Made by a program: the position numbers and the translations under genes | NCBI GenBank assembly: GCA_016926625.1 | Contig: JAFGOE010000077.1 | Span: 1 to 47,543 of the forward strand | DNA from: Candidatus Zhuqueibacterota bacterium | GTDB taxonomy: Bacteria > Zhuqueibacterota > Zhuqueibacteria > Thermofontimicrobiales > Thiofontviventaceae | Direction: 5' to 3' | Length of the DNA stretch: 47,543 nt | Notes under the pieces: model-generated | Databases searched by the model: none | The model's input: the letters and a program-made list of their open reading frames with translations, nothing else | What the model was told of the DNA's origin: nothing | Shown here: piece by piece, positions 19,801 to 27,753 of the stretch | Layout: each line of letters starts with the position of its first letter | How positions within the stretch are numbered: the first letter of the stretch is position 1

Positions 19801-21419
19801 TCGTTGATGTTCCTGATGATGAAAATACGAATCAAGGTGCGGGCGGACTCGGAGATCGTCGAACGATTTCCGTTAAAACGGTAAATAAAGGATTCATCTC
19901 TATCGACAGCCTGAAGATCATAGACCCGGCGGGTGCTATCGATGGTACGCTGTCAACAAGCCAGACGTTTACCGTCAGAGCGTACGCCCATTGGGAAAAT
20001 TGCGATAATTTGCCTATTGTGACGTTGAGAATACCTGACAATTTTATAACAGAAATCGAGAGTAAAAATCCATCGGGTACATCTAATCAGGGGACTGTCA
20101 CATGGAGTGTTATCGCGCCAGCGGATCCGGTAATCGATAACACGATATGGGCGGAAGCCACGGCCTACGATGTGCATAGCGGAGAAAATATCAATACTGT
20201 CTCAGGCAACATTGAATTAAGCGTGGTTCGTCGGGCTGAGATCAGTCTAATTGCCGAGATTGTCAGTCCCGCGGACGCGATCGACGGCATAGTTACCACG
20301 AATCAACCTTTCGTTGTCCAGACGTATCTATGGAAATCAGGTGATGCGACTATCGAAGATTACTATTCAGTTCGGTTAACTCTTCCTGCCGGAGGCGGAT
20401 ATAAGACGACGGATGTCAAAGATAAACGAGTTTTACATGATGAAAAGGTGTCATGGACGATCACTGCGCCTGCAACGAGCAGAGATGCTGATATTATAAG
20501 AATCGATTTGATCGAGACTCCTCACGATGAGAACACAAAGCGAGCGATTTTAAGCGACGCGGTGATCGAGGACTCGAGAGCTATTCCGATCGCTACTGAA
20601 GAAAAGAGAGTCGAAATTACCTTGCTCGCACAAAAGGAACAAAATTCATTTGCGAAAGGTGATACGAATGTATCCATGTTCTCATTTCAGATGCATGTCT
20701 CCGGTGATGAAAATTCGAGTCGCGTCCTATTTAAAGGACTGAAACTTGCTGTAAAAGATAGAGCAAATACGACGTTGTCACAGGCGAATAAAGCAATTTC
20801 GCGACTCACGATCATTGCAGTTCATTTAAACGACTCGGTGCTGGGCACTGTGGATAATATTCAAGATTCAGGATTTTTATCGATGTCGTTCAACTCACCG
20901 GACACGTTAATTCCGACTGAGAGTCAGACGTATGAATTATTGGTCGACATCTCTCCTCAGGCATCGATTACGGATTTTCAGCTGAGCATCGATTCGCTGG
21001 GTTATTTTGACCTGGCCGATATCGGTTCCGGAGAGATACCTGTTCTGTCGAATATCAACAATCAATCGCTATCATCCGGTTTTGCGGTTATTGTGCCAAA
21101 AGATTTTAATGAGGCATTTTGGAACTATCCCAATCCGTTCGGATCAACCGGTAAGGAGATGACGACATTTCAATATTATCTCGATCAAGATAGCGATGTT
21201 CAAATTAGCGTTTATACAATACTCGGTGAGCTCGTTTGGTCCGCGAGTTTCTCGAAGAACGATCCACAGGGATTAGAAGGACTCCATGACGGCGCGAACG
21301 CAATACTTTGGAACGGAAGAAATGATGGAGGCGATAGAGTATTGAACGGGGTTTACATTGCCTACATCAGGACGGATTATGGTAAATCGGCTGTCACAAA
21401 GATAGCAATTTTAAAATAA
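13893..21419 (+). CDS. giant exported repeat protein with C-terminal FlgD-Ig/type IX-like sorting domain
   Basis: A 2508-residue probable surface or secreted protein. Seen in order: a signal peptide (1-27, ending ELKAQ); a first beta domain shared with the upstream small protein (about 40-165); five tandem Ig-like repeats of about 100 residues starting near 180, 280, 380, 481 and 579, each with a GYDxxxNYVGxVxVxW core; about twelve CARDB-like repeats of about 120 residues between roughly 785 and 2230, each with xxxNTGxxD-type cores. The last 100 residues contain YPNPFG, VYTILGELVW, LWNGRNDGGDRVLNGVY and end KIAILK. This ending is the usual FlgD-Ig / T9SS type A pattern. ATG 13893 follows AGGA. 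A weak TTAATT-N17-TATATA lies at 13737-13765. Adhesion or surface-layer use is inference. Confidence 0.8.
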   Translation: MRFRLLWINLATVAFIILSVNAELKAQSPGTLTNMIVSSNDSRAGEGAIYTFNFTTSAFGNGVNTGLPSDGKIRLQFPEGFDLSTVSIAHSTNGSINGGFSSINITTVGVDTFIDLTRDNTGSNVGTSQPLSLSIAMIINTKEVRSNYSMNIMTMTSTNIYIDQGSGTFPITAGPLMFLSIDDAPNGSGNAITTFSLPVDQTKTLYAVGYDAYGNYVGNISVTWNVTNQIGTVSPNDGTKAWTTFTATTAGSGIVSANDGSGHVDNTDLITVNAGALSSIKILEGSSGNSAELVDQMMTTDQTLTVHAAGYDVNNNYIGDVEVDWSLSDSIGLISPASNSIVSYFYANTVGTGRIHASHPTAGADETGDILVTVGKLNYITIAEGDSGDTNELNDTIIHAGDTLRLHAAGFDADGNYVDDVDVDWYVVDAIGTVNPSSNAMVTTFFAQKSGTGYIRAVHATVGNDRTGDIEVKPGDLHHLIIESGSDKIRSEVQDTVVHVNKDLELYAAGYDEFNNYIRDVVATWRQTGTLDFPDSLTGRKISFAPITPGSSGRIYCDSLNVFPDTTGLLTVGNATQIVITTIPGQISTELHDITIAADETLRLYASGFDINGYYVGLVEVDWLISGLAPDTSSSSTSLLFNPTTANLSGKIFARHATVPDDSTGIISVIPGAPSGRFRLLPESLEMSSNSADTIAFTSTVVRDNDQNVVSDENLMTISYSPATLGLTILPVDDSPEYTGHQIRLDSNSRLNFHIISGNRGGTASIVANSIRGSAHADTLMKITGLRVLSVNSTNDSLSQGQQDIQVQMLIKNTGTTDLHSLISRLKFYSATKENLRNDYTVDDVTIDSLDIGEERLITFPVSIRNDAQTGTVFVDGYVEGMTTGGVALQDTSATSVHSWLVLKPARLRVIDISAPDVVEQGTVTTVYMRIENTGEATATVHADTLFFYTETPYVDVTQEYDQVPKQRHPFYIRPGQIKTLEFTVSIGANSSKGNIVIDGSVYGSDKNSGQLLNDMHADTTDVWEVKKKGEIEVLTFEPSQGFVNLGQQSIWYVSMTIENKFETMDLFLDSTRLEFFAGTDDITSQFNVVAPAQFVEFSGTDTLFSNQIQTVLFQIRRSSVQTLGNIRLKGHIYLSDIAHTTLIAVAENQVIVKEPSQLTIQELMLSQDEVTVGQGKDWYVKCVLENSGSSPIRLLLDSTMTTLTFSAAEGYKVRHDTALVLSGNDILEAQHLDTLVFTIDETGHISGFNRLELVIPYIDTIATNDTLQATDSDHQILVETLPHLRIKETKNMAVNAPSVNTNQHFDLLVVLENLGDDAALNAVLYVETDSHSSIAPLAPVMIRGHDVDSLYVHVTADSNWSFGEWFTSSITEVHGENTSEFDDSIEIEAIDDTAKTVIQRPANVSLKSLLLPGNPVKALSADWELKAVVERLNAGTVEFDLPDENSIRFYHNDAEQTDYFVTRPTMFVNSGNLILSGWDVIHDTLIFTIDKTGLMGGEIVVDVTLTGRYLNNDSTFIIEKTALLNVESTANLRILRTDPVCPNTQDEIGVLSTGQNYEVQVTIQNTGDEDVEDVHIALRSGSNTYRRTVDRTSKLSQLAVNFPLMAPESEQKLQFTSSLESAISSLSGIPATITAAVDSTVTFQVEKKAALVVKLYDDDAVLTMGRIAHVRYVVENLGTADTDSSGKVMVSLPAGYRIEVENTIDSNNVVLNFMTDQTDTLNIWPPANVSSGDLLQVTINTPPKDVNMGLPAYVESHLDTLYLKTVNSNMNVMSRITWPTGAVDNIVSTDQLFDLQATISKSDNIKSVVSAIELPYGYQLDFNEDSVKNVNSGRVTWRIRSPEVEHLENRSLLIKTVGFIGENEYIIADTLEVKCEKKAQLYISDVGIISPAQTDSTLVINQSFTVSATVINEGLADVAGKGSLRISFGSTGVTTLQDTIKQFTVGNPVLWDLRAPAYVMGTGKITFTIVDVPDDENTNQGAGGLGDRRTISVKTVNKGFISIDSLKIIDPAGAIDGTLSTSQTFTVRAYAHWENCDNLPIVTLRIPDNFITEIESKNPSGTSNQGTVTWSVIAPADPVIDNTIWAEATAYDVHSGENINTVSGNIELSVVRRAEISLIAEIVSPADAIDGIVTTNQPFVVQTYLWKSGDATIEDYYSVRLTLPAGGGYKTTDVKDKRVLHDEKVSWTITAPATSRDADIIRIDLIETPHDENTKRAILSDAVIEDSRAIPIATEEKRVEITLLAQKEQNSFAKGDTNVSMFSFQMHVSGDENSSRVLFKGLKLAVKDRANTTLSQANKAISRLTIIAVHLNDSVLGTVDNIQDSGFLSMSFNSPDTLIPTESQTYELLVDISPQASITDFQLSIDSLGYFDLADIGSGEIPVLSNINNQSLSSGFAVIVPKDFNEAFWNYPNPFGSTGKEMTTFQYYLDQDSDVQISVYTILGELVWSASFSKNDPQGLEGLHDGANAILWNGRNDGGDRVLNGVYIAYIRTDYGKSAVTKIAILK

Positions 21420-21436
21420 GTTTAAAGGCATATGCG

Positions 21437-23362
21437 ATGAAAAGATTACTTAGATTCATTCTCATCGTTCTTTTAATATCATCTGACATTTATACGGTAA
21501 AGAGCATGGCAGATGAGGGAACGGCTGGAACCGTGAACATATTTAGTGTAGGAGGGGTAGGCGCCCGCGCGTTGGGGCTGGGGAATGCCTATGTAGCGCT
21601 GCCTATGGACGCGACGGCGGTTTACTGGAATCCGGCGGGAATGGAATACATCGAAAAGAAAAACATCAGTGTCTTTTATACCAATCTGTTGGAAGGCACT
21701 CAATATAATTTTGTGGGATATGTCCATCCGATCATTAACGTCGGTACGCTCGGTGCAGGTATCATCCGAGTAGGTACGGATTTTAACGTTCGGGACAACC
21801 ATAACGTGTCCGAGGGGTCATCCTCTTATCAGGAGAGCCAGTTTATCTTATCGTTCGCGAAACAGATTCCATTTAACCTTGCGGTTGGTGTCAATTTAAA
21901 GTTACATTATTTCTCGTTATGGAATAATTCAGATACCGGCATCGGAGCTGATTTAGGCATGATCTATAAACCCAATTTTGGTCATGTGATATTTCAAGAC
22001 ATGTCGTTCGGGATGAACTTTCATAATATCATGCAGCCAAGTTTGAAGCCTCTGGAGGAAACCGATGTGCTGCCGTTTAATTTTAAATTTGGTATGGCCA
22101 AACCAATAAGACTCAATTCCCGTGGTGGTCAGATTACTTTATTCCTCGATTTTGACCAAGCCGGTGGCAACAGCTCGTTTCGTTACCACACCGGTACCGA
22201 ATACGTTTTCAATGACCGAGCGATGCTGCGTCTCGGTATTAATAATAGCCAGTTAGCCTTCGGAGCGGGTGTGAAATATTCTGATTTTCAGTTCGACTAT
22301 TCATTCGGGAAATTCGCTGAACACGAACTGAACTCGAGTCACCGTATCTCGATCTCATTCTCCTTCGGGAAGGATCGAGAGGAATTAATACAGATTGCTG
22401 AACGACGTAAACTGGATGAGATCGACAAACAGGTTGCGCAAAAGATAGAGTGGGAACGAAACGCTAAAATTGCCCGGGCTTTTGAGAACGCGAAGCGATA
22501 CATGGACGACGAAGATTACTTAAGAGCACAGCGAGAATACAATATTATTATAAGTTATGAGAATGAAATACCGGATGCAATCGAAATAAGAGAAGCAAAA
22601 GAGATGTTGGCAGTAGCGACTCAAAAATATAAAGACCAGATGGAGAAGGCTCTGGCAGAGATACAGGCGCGCAATGCCATGGAACGAAAAAAGGAAGAAG
22701 ATAGGATCTATATCAATGATCATTTTAAGAAGGGATTATCATTCTATGAAAACGAAGAATTCGATAAAGCGATCGATGAGTGGGAAAAAATTCTCGAACG
22801 GGATCCGAACAATCAACTCGCGCAGGAACATATCAAAAAGGCTCAGGTCGATTACAATACAATGATTTATTCTCTGATTAAGCGAGCCGATGCCCTGGGA
22901 CGACAGGGCAAGTACGTCGAAGCAATCAATGTGTTGAACCAGGCTATCGGTCTCAATCCGGCAGAAGATCAGATTCGTTCCGAGATATCACAGCGCCGCT
23001 CCCGCTACGAGAACAAATTGAACTTCTATGATTTATATCAACAGGGACGCAATTACCAGATCCGTAAGGATTACCAGAGGGCCATGGAAGCGTTTGAAAG
23101 AGCATTGGTATTCGATCCTTATCATGAAGAAGTTAAACAGCGATATGAGGAAGTCAAGGCCAGAGCAAACGCAAAACGTGAACCCTTGACCGGTGAAATG
23201 AAATCTGAATTTTTAAGAAGCCTGAAGCTGATGAACGAAGGTAAATATAAGGAAGCGTTGGAAATTTTAGAATCCTTGAGGATTCAGCAACCCTATAATA
23301 AGGACATTTTAGATGGAATCGATTCGGCTCGAGAGCAATTGGAGAGGCAACAACGAAAATAG
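21437..23362 (+). CDS. PorV/PorQ-family outer-membrane barrel fused to coiled coil and TPRs
   Basis: A 641-residue protein. Seen: a signal peptide (1-27); a FadL/PorV-like barrel to about residue 315, opening with the family hallmark GARALGLGNAYVALPMDATAVYWNPAGME; a charged helical stretch (about 320-420); then TPR units (about 425-640) such as YENEEFDKAIDEWEKILERDPNN and RQGKYVEAINVLNQAIGLNP. PorV proteins serve type IX secretion, and the gene follows a protein with a type IX-like end, 18 bp away. The TPR half would be periplasmic if the barrel has the usual orientation; it may recruit partners or bind peptidoglycan-linked proteins. The fusion itself is unusual. Confidence 0.75.
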   Translation: MKRLLRFILIVLLISSDIYTVKSMADEGTAGTVNIFSVGGVGARALGLGNAYVALPMDATAVYWNPAGMEYIEKKNISVFYTNLLEGTQYNFVGYVHPIINVGTLGAGIIRVGTDFNVRDNHNVSEGSSSYQESQFILSFAKQIPFNLAVGVNLKLHYFSLWNNSDTGIGADLGMIYKPNFGHVIFQDMSFGMNFHNIMQPSLKPLEETDVLPFNFKFGMAKPIRLNSRGGQITLFLDFDQAGGNSSFRYHTGTEYVFNDRAMLRLGINNSQLAFGAGVKYSDFQFDYSFGKFAEHELNSSHRISISFSFGKDREELIQIAERRKLDEIDKQVAQKIEWERNAKIARAFENAKRYMDDEDYLRAQREYNIIISYENEIPDAIEIREAKEMLAVATQKYKDQMEKALAEIQARNAMERKKEEDRIYINDHFKKGLSFYENEEFDKAIDEWEKILERDPNNQLAQEHIKKAQVDYNTMIYSLIKRADALGRQGKYVEAINVLNQAIGLNPAEDQIRSEISQRRSRYENKLNFYDLYQQGRNYQIRKDYQRAMEAFERALVFDPYHEEVKQRYEEVKARANAKREPLTGEMKSEFLRSLKLMNEGKYKEALEILESLRIQQPYNKDILDGIDSAREQLERQQRK

Positions 23363-23395
23363 CTGGATGAACGCAATCGCTAGAGAGGAATTATC

Positions 23396-26300
23396 GTGTT
23401 AAGGAATGTTACCAAGGACGAAATAAAGGTTCCTGGCCACATAGATTATCTTGGAGACCTACGAAATTTTGTCACCAAGACGGGTAAAAAACATGGGTTT
23501 CCTGATAGTATCATCAATGCTTTCAAATTATCGATCGATGAAGCTGCCACCAATATAATTAAACATGCTTATCGAGAAAAAGAGGGCATGATTACGATGA
23601 GAATCATCGTGAAAAAAAGAAGTATGACAGTGATTCTCATCGATCAGGGGAAGTATTTTCATCCGGCTCGTGTGCAAGATCCCGACTTAAAACGGTATGT
23701 TGATATTGGTAAGAAAGGCGGACTTGGTATCTTCATCATGCGTAAATTAATCGATGAGATCGATTATCGTCATACCGAAGAGGGAAATGAACTCCGCCTG
23801 ACAAAATACAGGGATGGTAAATTTAAAAAAGTCGAAACGACCGACGATGACCGGAGCGCCTCCGCTCTATCGATGAGTTTGAAGTCGAAGTATTCATTGT
23901 TTGCTGCCGCTATCCTGACCTTAATCATCGCTATCGGATTCATCTATTTTTACTACTCGAACGGTGAGCAGGTCGAGAACGACATCTTAATGCAACAGAA
24001 AACGAATTCAGAGAATATATCCCGCGTCGTCTTACAACCCGGAGAAAGTACATTAAATACGATCTATATTAATACACATCTGAACGAAGCGGTCGATCTT
24101 ACGGAGAATAATGAAATCTATCGATTGTTGATCATCGACTCAGATGACCTGTGCATCTATAGCAACGATGAAGAGGCTATGTATACGATATTTACCCTGC
24201 CAGATGAAAGAGAAGTCGTTCAGCAAAATATATTTCGTTACAAATTAAAAGAAAAGAATGTTGAAATTTACGATGTCGTTTCCCCTATCACCGATTTCAC
24301 CGATCGGAAGCTCGGGGAGACTCATCTTCAGATACGTAAGGATTTCGTACAGAACAAAGTCAATGCCCAACGAGCACAGGATTTACGTCTGGCCATAGCC
24401 ATACTATTGATTGGTTACCTGGGAATCGCTATTTTAATCTATATTGTGATGAATCCATTCAGGAAATTATCCGACTGGGTGAAGCAGTTGGGCCATGGTG
24501 AGGTCAAAGACGAAATCGACTTTGATACGGGTAACGAATTAGGAGAAATTGCCAAGGCCTTCAGCGAAATCACCGATAAATTTCGAAAGTCCCAGGAAAA
24601 TCTTGCTGAGCAAGAGAGATTACAGAAAGAGATGCAGCTGGCTCAGGATATTCAGCAAACGCTTCTGCCACCGTTTGTCCCTGAAATCGAAGGCTATCGA
24701 ATTGCCTCGTATTACGAAGCGGCCAAAGAAGTAGGGGGAGATTATTACGACTTCGTTGAGGTGGATAAGGACTCACTGGGAATTGTTGTGGCAGACGTTT
24801 CTGGAAAAGGCGTACCGGGTTCATTGATCATGACCATGATACGAACTGCACTCAGAACAGAGGCTAGAGGTGTCAAATCAGCCTCAGAAGTGCTGGGTCG
24901 GCTAAATGATTTCGTCGTAAAGGATATGAAAAAGGGCATGTTCGTCACTATTTTCTACGTCATCATCGATTCCAAAAAGCGCCGATTGAATTACGCGAGT
25001 GCAGGACATAATCCTATGATTCTCTACCGACAGAGTACGAAGAAAACCTATTACCTTAATCCAAAAGGCTTTCCTGTCGGTATTTCTCTTCCGGATCAAG
25101 ATCTGTTCAAAAATTCGATCGAATCGGATACGATTCAACTGGCCGAGGATGATATCCTCTTGATCTATACAGACGGCATCACAGAAGCGATGAATAATCA
25201 TCGAGACTTATTCGGTGAAGAGCGACTTCTCGATGTCATCCGCAACAATAGCGCTCTGCAAGTCGATGCCTTTATCGAAAAGATACAGGAGGAGATTTAT
25301 ACTTTCACCGAAGGTTACGAACAGAACGATGATATAACACTACTCGCCATCAAAGAAAAGAGTTCTCCGGAAAAAATTGAATTGAATCGCGCTCAGCGAG
25401 CGCATAAATTGATTCTGGACGGCATGAATATCAAGGAAGCATGCGAACAGGGAGGTATAACAACCTATGCGTATTATAATAAATTCAAGAAAATTTTCGA
25501 AGAGCAAGGGTTGGACGCGTATTCAATCGATGATACGATTTCCGTTGAAGCGAAACATCTTAGCATCGAGGAGAAGACGAAAATCTATGATATCATTAAA
25601 TTGCATCCTGAATTCGGTGCTAAACGGATTAGCGAGGAATTGAATAGCGAAAAATATGGCTTTACATCAATCAATGAGAGTCGCATCTATGATGAACTGG
25701 TGCGCAGTCGATTAAACACCAGGCAATTGCGTGAAGCATATGTGGCCAGAGCAGGTAAGAAGAAGAGAATGAAACCGCCAGGAACACCTATGCTGACGCT
25801 CGACGGAAGGATAATTCATGATCGACAGGAATATGAACAACGGTTTGATGATCAGGAAGAAGAACGAAAATCCACTCGACCACGAAAAATTATAAAATCG
25901 TCCTCGGAACCATCGACTGTAGATCAGGAAGAACATGCCGATGTCGTTGATGACACTTTCGATGATAATTTTTACATCGAAAGCATGATGGGTGTTCCGA
26001 TTGAAAATTTACTCGATAAAAATCGGAAAGAAGGTGACACCGATACGTTCCGAGAGCCGATCGAGGAAAAGGCACTGGATGCTTCCGATTCTATCGTGGA
26101 ACAGGAAGTTGATGCCGATCATGAAGATATTTTTGAAGCAGCTGAAACTGATCAGGAAGGAAATACAGACGCTGTCTCTGTATCTGATGATGACAGCGAT
26201 TCGGATTTTGACTTTGAACATACCATGGATGAGATTTCTAATCTCTACTCCGAATCTGTCGAAGAAGACGAAACGCCGGTTGAAAGCGAAGATCATGCCG

Positions 26301-27652
26301 AGAGCATCGAACTGGCAGATGATTTCGGAGATTCGATCACCTTTGCTGATCATAGTGAAGATTTCGATGAATCCATACCTGGTCTGTTCGAGGATGAAAC
26401 GGAGACAGTCGAACTTCCTTCATCCGCTGGGACTGACATTTTTAAGGACTCACCGGATCTGCCTGCAGAACACGATTATGAAGACTCGTTATCAGATCAG
26501 GTGACAAGTAACGAAGCTAAGGACCATACCATCTCGGCAGAGGAAGATGCTCACATCGACGAAGCGATCAGCGAATTAGATCATTTTGATGTCGACGATA
26601 ACCTAACTGATCAACTTTTCGCGAACGACTCACGCGGCAAAGAGAAACTGGATAACGACGTTGAAGAGGATTTCCCCGATCTATCCGTCTCGGATGCTGA
26701 ACTGGAGCACGATTTCAGTTTCAAGGATTTATGGCAAGAAGATGAAGAAAGCTCTCCCGACGAACAGATCATTATGCACGATCATCATGCGGAAACCAAC
26801 AGATCTGAGGACGATGAGAACGATTTGATCCTGGATGATGACGATCAACATATAGGATCATCTGATGAGATAGATTTTGAAAATATCGTCGATGAGGTCG
26901 ACATTGAGTCGACCATAGGTTTTGAAAATAAAGATGGTAACGGCAGACAAAATAATTCTCCAGCACAGGAAGACGAAGACTTTGAGGAGTCGATCGATAT
27001 CCAGGAGGTCGATGAAGAGAACAGCCTTATTACACAGGGAGAGGCAGAGTTTTATAAGATGTCTTCACCAGAAGCGGCAGATGATACTTTAGACCATCTA
27101 TCTTTTTCGGATCTGCTCGAAGAAATCGAAAATGATATCACCTTCATGGATTCCTCGGAGTCTGAAATCTATCAGGAACCTAAAAATGAGATCGATCTGG
27201 AAAAGGAATTTAATGAGAACGATGTATTAAATAACTATGTGCTGGATGAAGAATCAGAAAAAAATATCTATGATAAAATTTTAAAAGAACGTCATCTACT
27301 TTCAGGACTAAAATATTACAAGTCACAGGATTACCAAAACGCGATTAAAGAATTTAATCAGGTTTTAAAATTTTATCCTGATTTCAAGGAGATTCACACG
27401 ATCATCGGTAATGCCTATTATAAAAATGATGACGCCGATGCTGCTCTGAAAGAATATCAGCGCGTGCTGGAGATAGATCCCTATGATGTCGATGCGTATG
27501 AAAATCTGGGTATCATTTACGCGAATTGGGGAGATTTCGAAAAAGCGATTAATGAGTGGGAAAAAATTCTGGAAATAGATCCTAATCGAATCGACATACG
27601 GAAGAATGTGGAAAAAGCCAGATCCATATTGGAAAAAGTAAACCATAAATAA
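23396..27652 (+). CDS. RsbW-type kinase - HAMP - SpoIIE/RsbU phosphatase - HTH - acidic linker - TPR fusion
   Basis: A 1418-residue membrane signalling protein; GTG start behind AGAGAGGAA. Seen: a HATPase/anti-sigma kinase domain (about 10-140) with N-box DEAATNIIKHAY and GGLGIFIMRK; a first membrane helix (about 167-188); an extracytoplasmic sensor (about 190-328); a second helix (330-351); HAMP (350-402); a PP2C/SpoIIE domain (about 410-650) with intact metal residues in EVGGDYYDF, ADVSGKG, YTDGITEA and QNDDITLLA. Then come an HTH-like region (666-707), a winged-helix-like segment (722-784) shared with the downstream STAS protein, an Asp/Glu-rich linker (about 820-1280) and TPRs (about 1300-1418). 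Kinase and phosphatase acting on one STAS substrate is the expected partner switch. The substrate is inferred to be the next gene. Confidence 0.8.
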   Translation: MLRNVTKDEIKVPGHIDYLGDLRNFVTKTGKKHGFPDSIINAFKLSIDEAATNIIKHAYREKEGMITMRIIVKKRSMTVILIDQGKYFHPARVQDPDLKRYVDIGKKGGLGIFIMRKLIDEIDYRHTEEGNELRLTKYRDGKFKKVETTDDDRSASALSMSLKSKYSLFAAAILTLIIAIGFIYFYYSNGEQVENDILMQQKTNSENISRVVLQPGESTLNTIYINTHLNEAVDLTENNEIYRLLIIDSDDLCIYSNDEEAMYTIFTLPDEREVVQQNIFRYKLKEKNVEIYDVVSPITDFTDRKLGETHLQIRKDFVQNKVNAQRAQDLRLAIAILLIGYLGIAILIYIVMNPFRKLSDWVKQLGHGEVKDEIDFDTGNELGEIAKAFSEITDKFRKSQENLAEQERLQKEMQLAQDIQQTLLPPFVPEIEGYRIASYYEAAKEVGGDYYDFVEVDKDSLGIVVADVSGKGVPGSLIMTMIRTALRTEARGVKSASEVLGRLNDFVVKDMKKGMFVTIFYVIIDSKKRRLNYASAGHNPMILYRQSTKKTYYLNPKGFPVGISLPDQDLFKNSIESDTIQLAEDDILLIYTDGITEAMNNHRDLFGEERLLDVIRNNSALQVDAFIEKIQEEIYTFTEGYEQNDDITLLAIKEKSSPEKIELNRAQRAHKLILDGMNIKEACEQGGITTYAYYNKFKKIFEEQGLDAYSIDDTISVEAKHLSIEEKTKIYDIIKLHPEFGAKRISEELNSEKYGFTSINESRIYDELVRSRLNTRQLREAYVARAGKKKRMKPPGTPMLTLDGRIIHDRQEYEQRFDDQEEERKSTRPRKIIKSSSEPSTVDQEEHADVVDDTFDDNFYIESMMGVPIENLLDKNRKEGDTDTFREPIEEKALDASDSIVEQEVDADHEDIFEAAETDQEGNTDAVSVSDDDSDSDFDFEHTMDEISNLYSESVEEDETPVESEDHAESIELADDFGDSITFADHSEDFDESIPGLFEDETETVELPSSAGTDIFKDSPDLPAEHDYEDSLSDQVTSNEAKDHTISAEEDAHIDEAISELDHFDVDDNLTDQLFANDSRGKEKLDNDVEEDFPDLSVSDAELEHDFSFKDLWQEDEESSPDEQIIMHDHHAETNRSEDDENDLILDDDDQHIGSSDEIDFENIVDEVDIESTIGFENKDGNGRQNNSPAQEDEDFEESIDIQEVDEENSLITQGEAEFYKMSSPEAADDTLDHLSFSDLLEEIENDITFMDSSESEIYQEPKNEIDLEKEFNENDVLNNYVLDEESEKNIYDKILKERHLLSGLKYYKSQDYQNAIKEFNQVLKFYPDFKEIHTIIGNAYYKNDDADAALKEYQRVLEIDPYDVDAYENLGIIYANWGDFEKAINEWEKILEIDPNRIDIRKNVEKARSILEKVNHK

Positions 27653-27686
27653 TAGTTATATTAGTAGTTAAATCAGAACTTTTCTA

Positions 27687-27715
27687 TTGACTTTTAACGT
27701 AATTTCTATTATATT
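27687..27715 (+). promoter_or_regulatory. sigma70-type promoter of the STAS gene
   Basis: TTGACT at 27687-27692 and TATATT at 27710-27715 with a 17-bp spacer, in the 101-bp gap before the STAS gene. This suggests that the antagonist is also made independently of the large kinase/phosphatase. Confidence 0.7.
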
Positions 27716-27753
27716 TCACAAGATATATCATACAAAGACTTCGGGAGAATATC

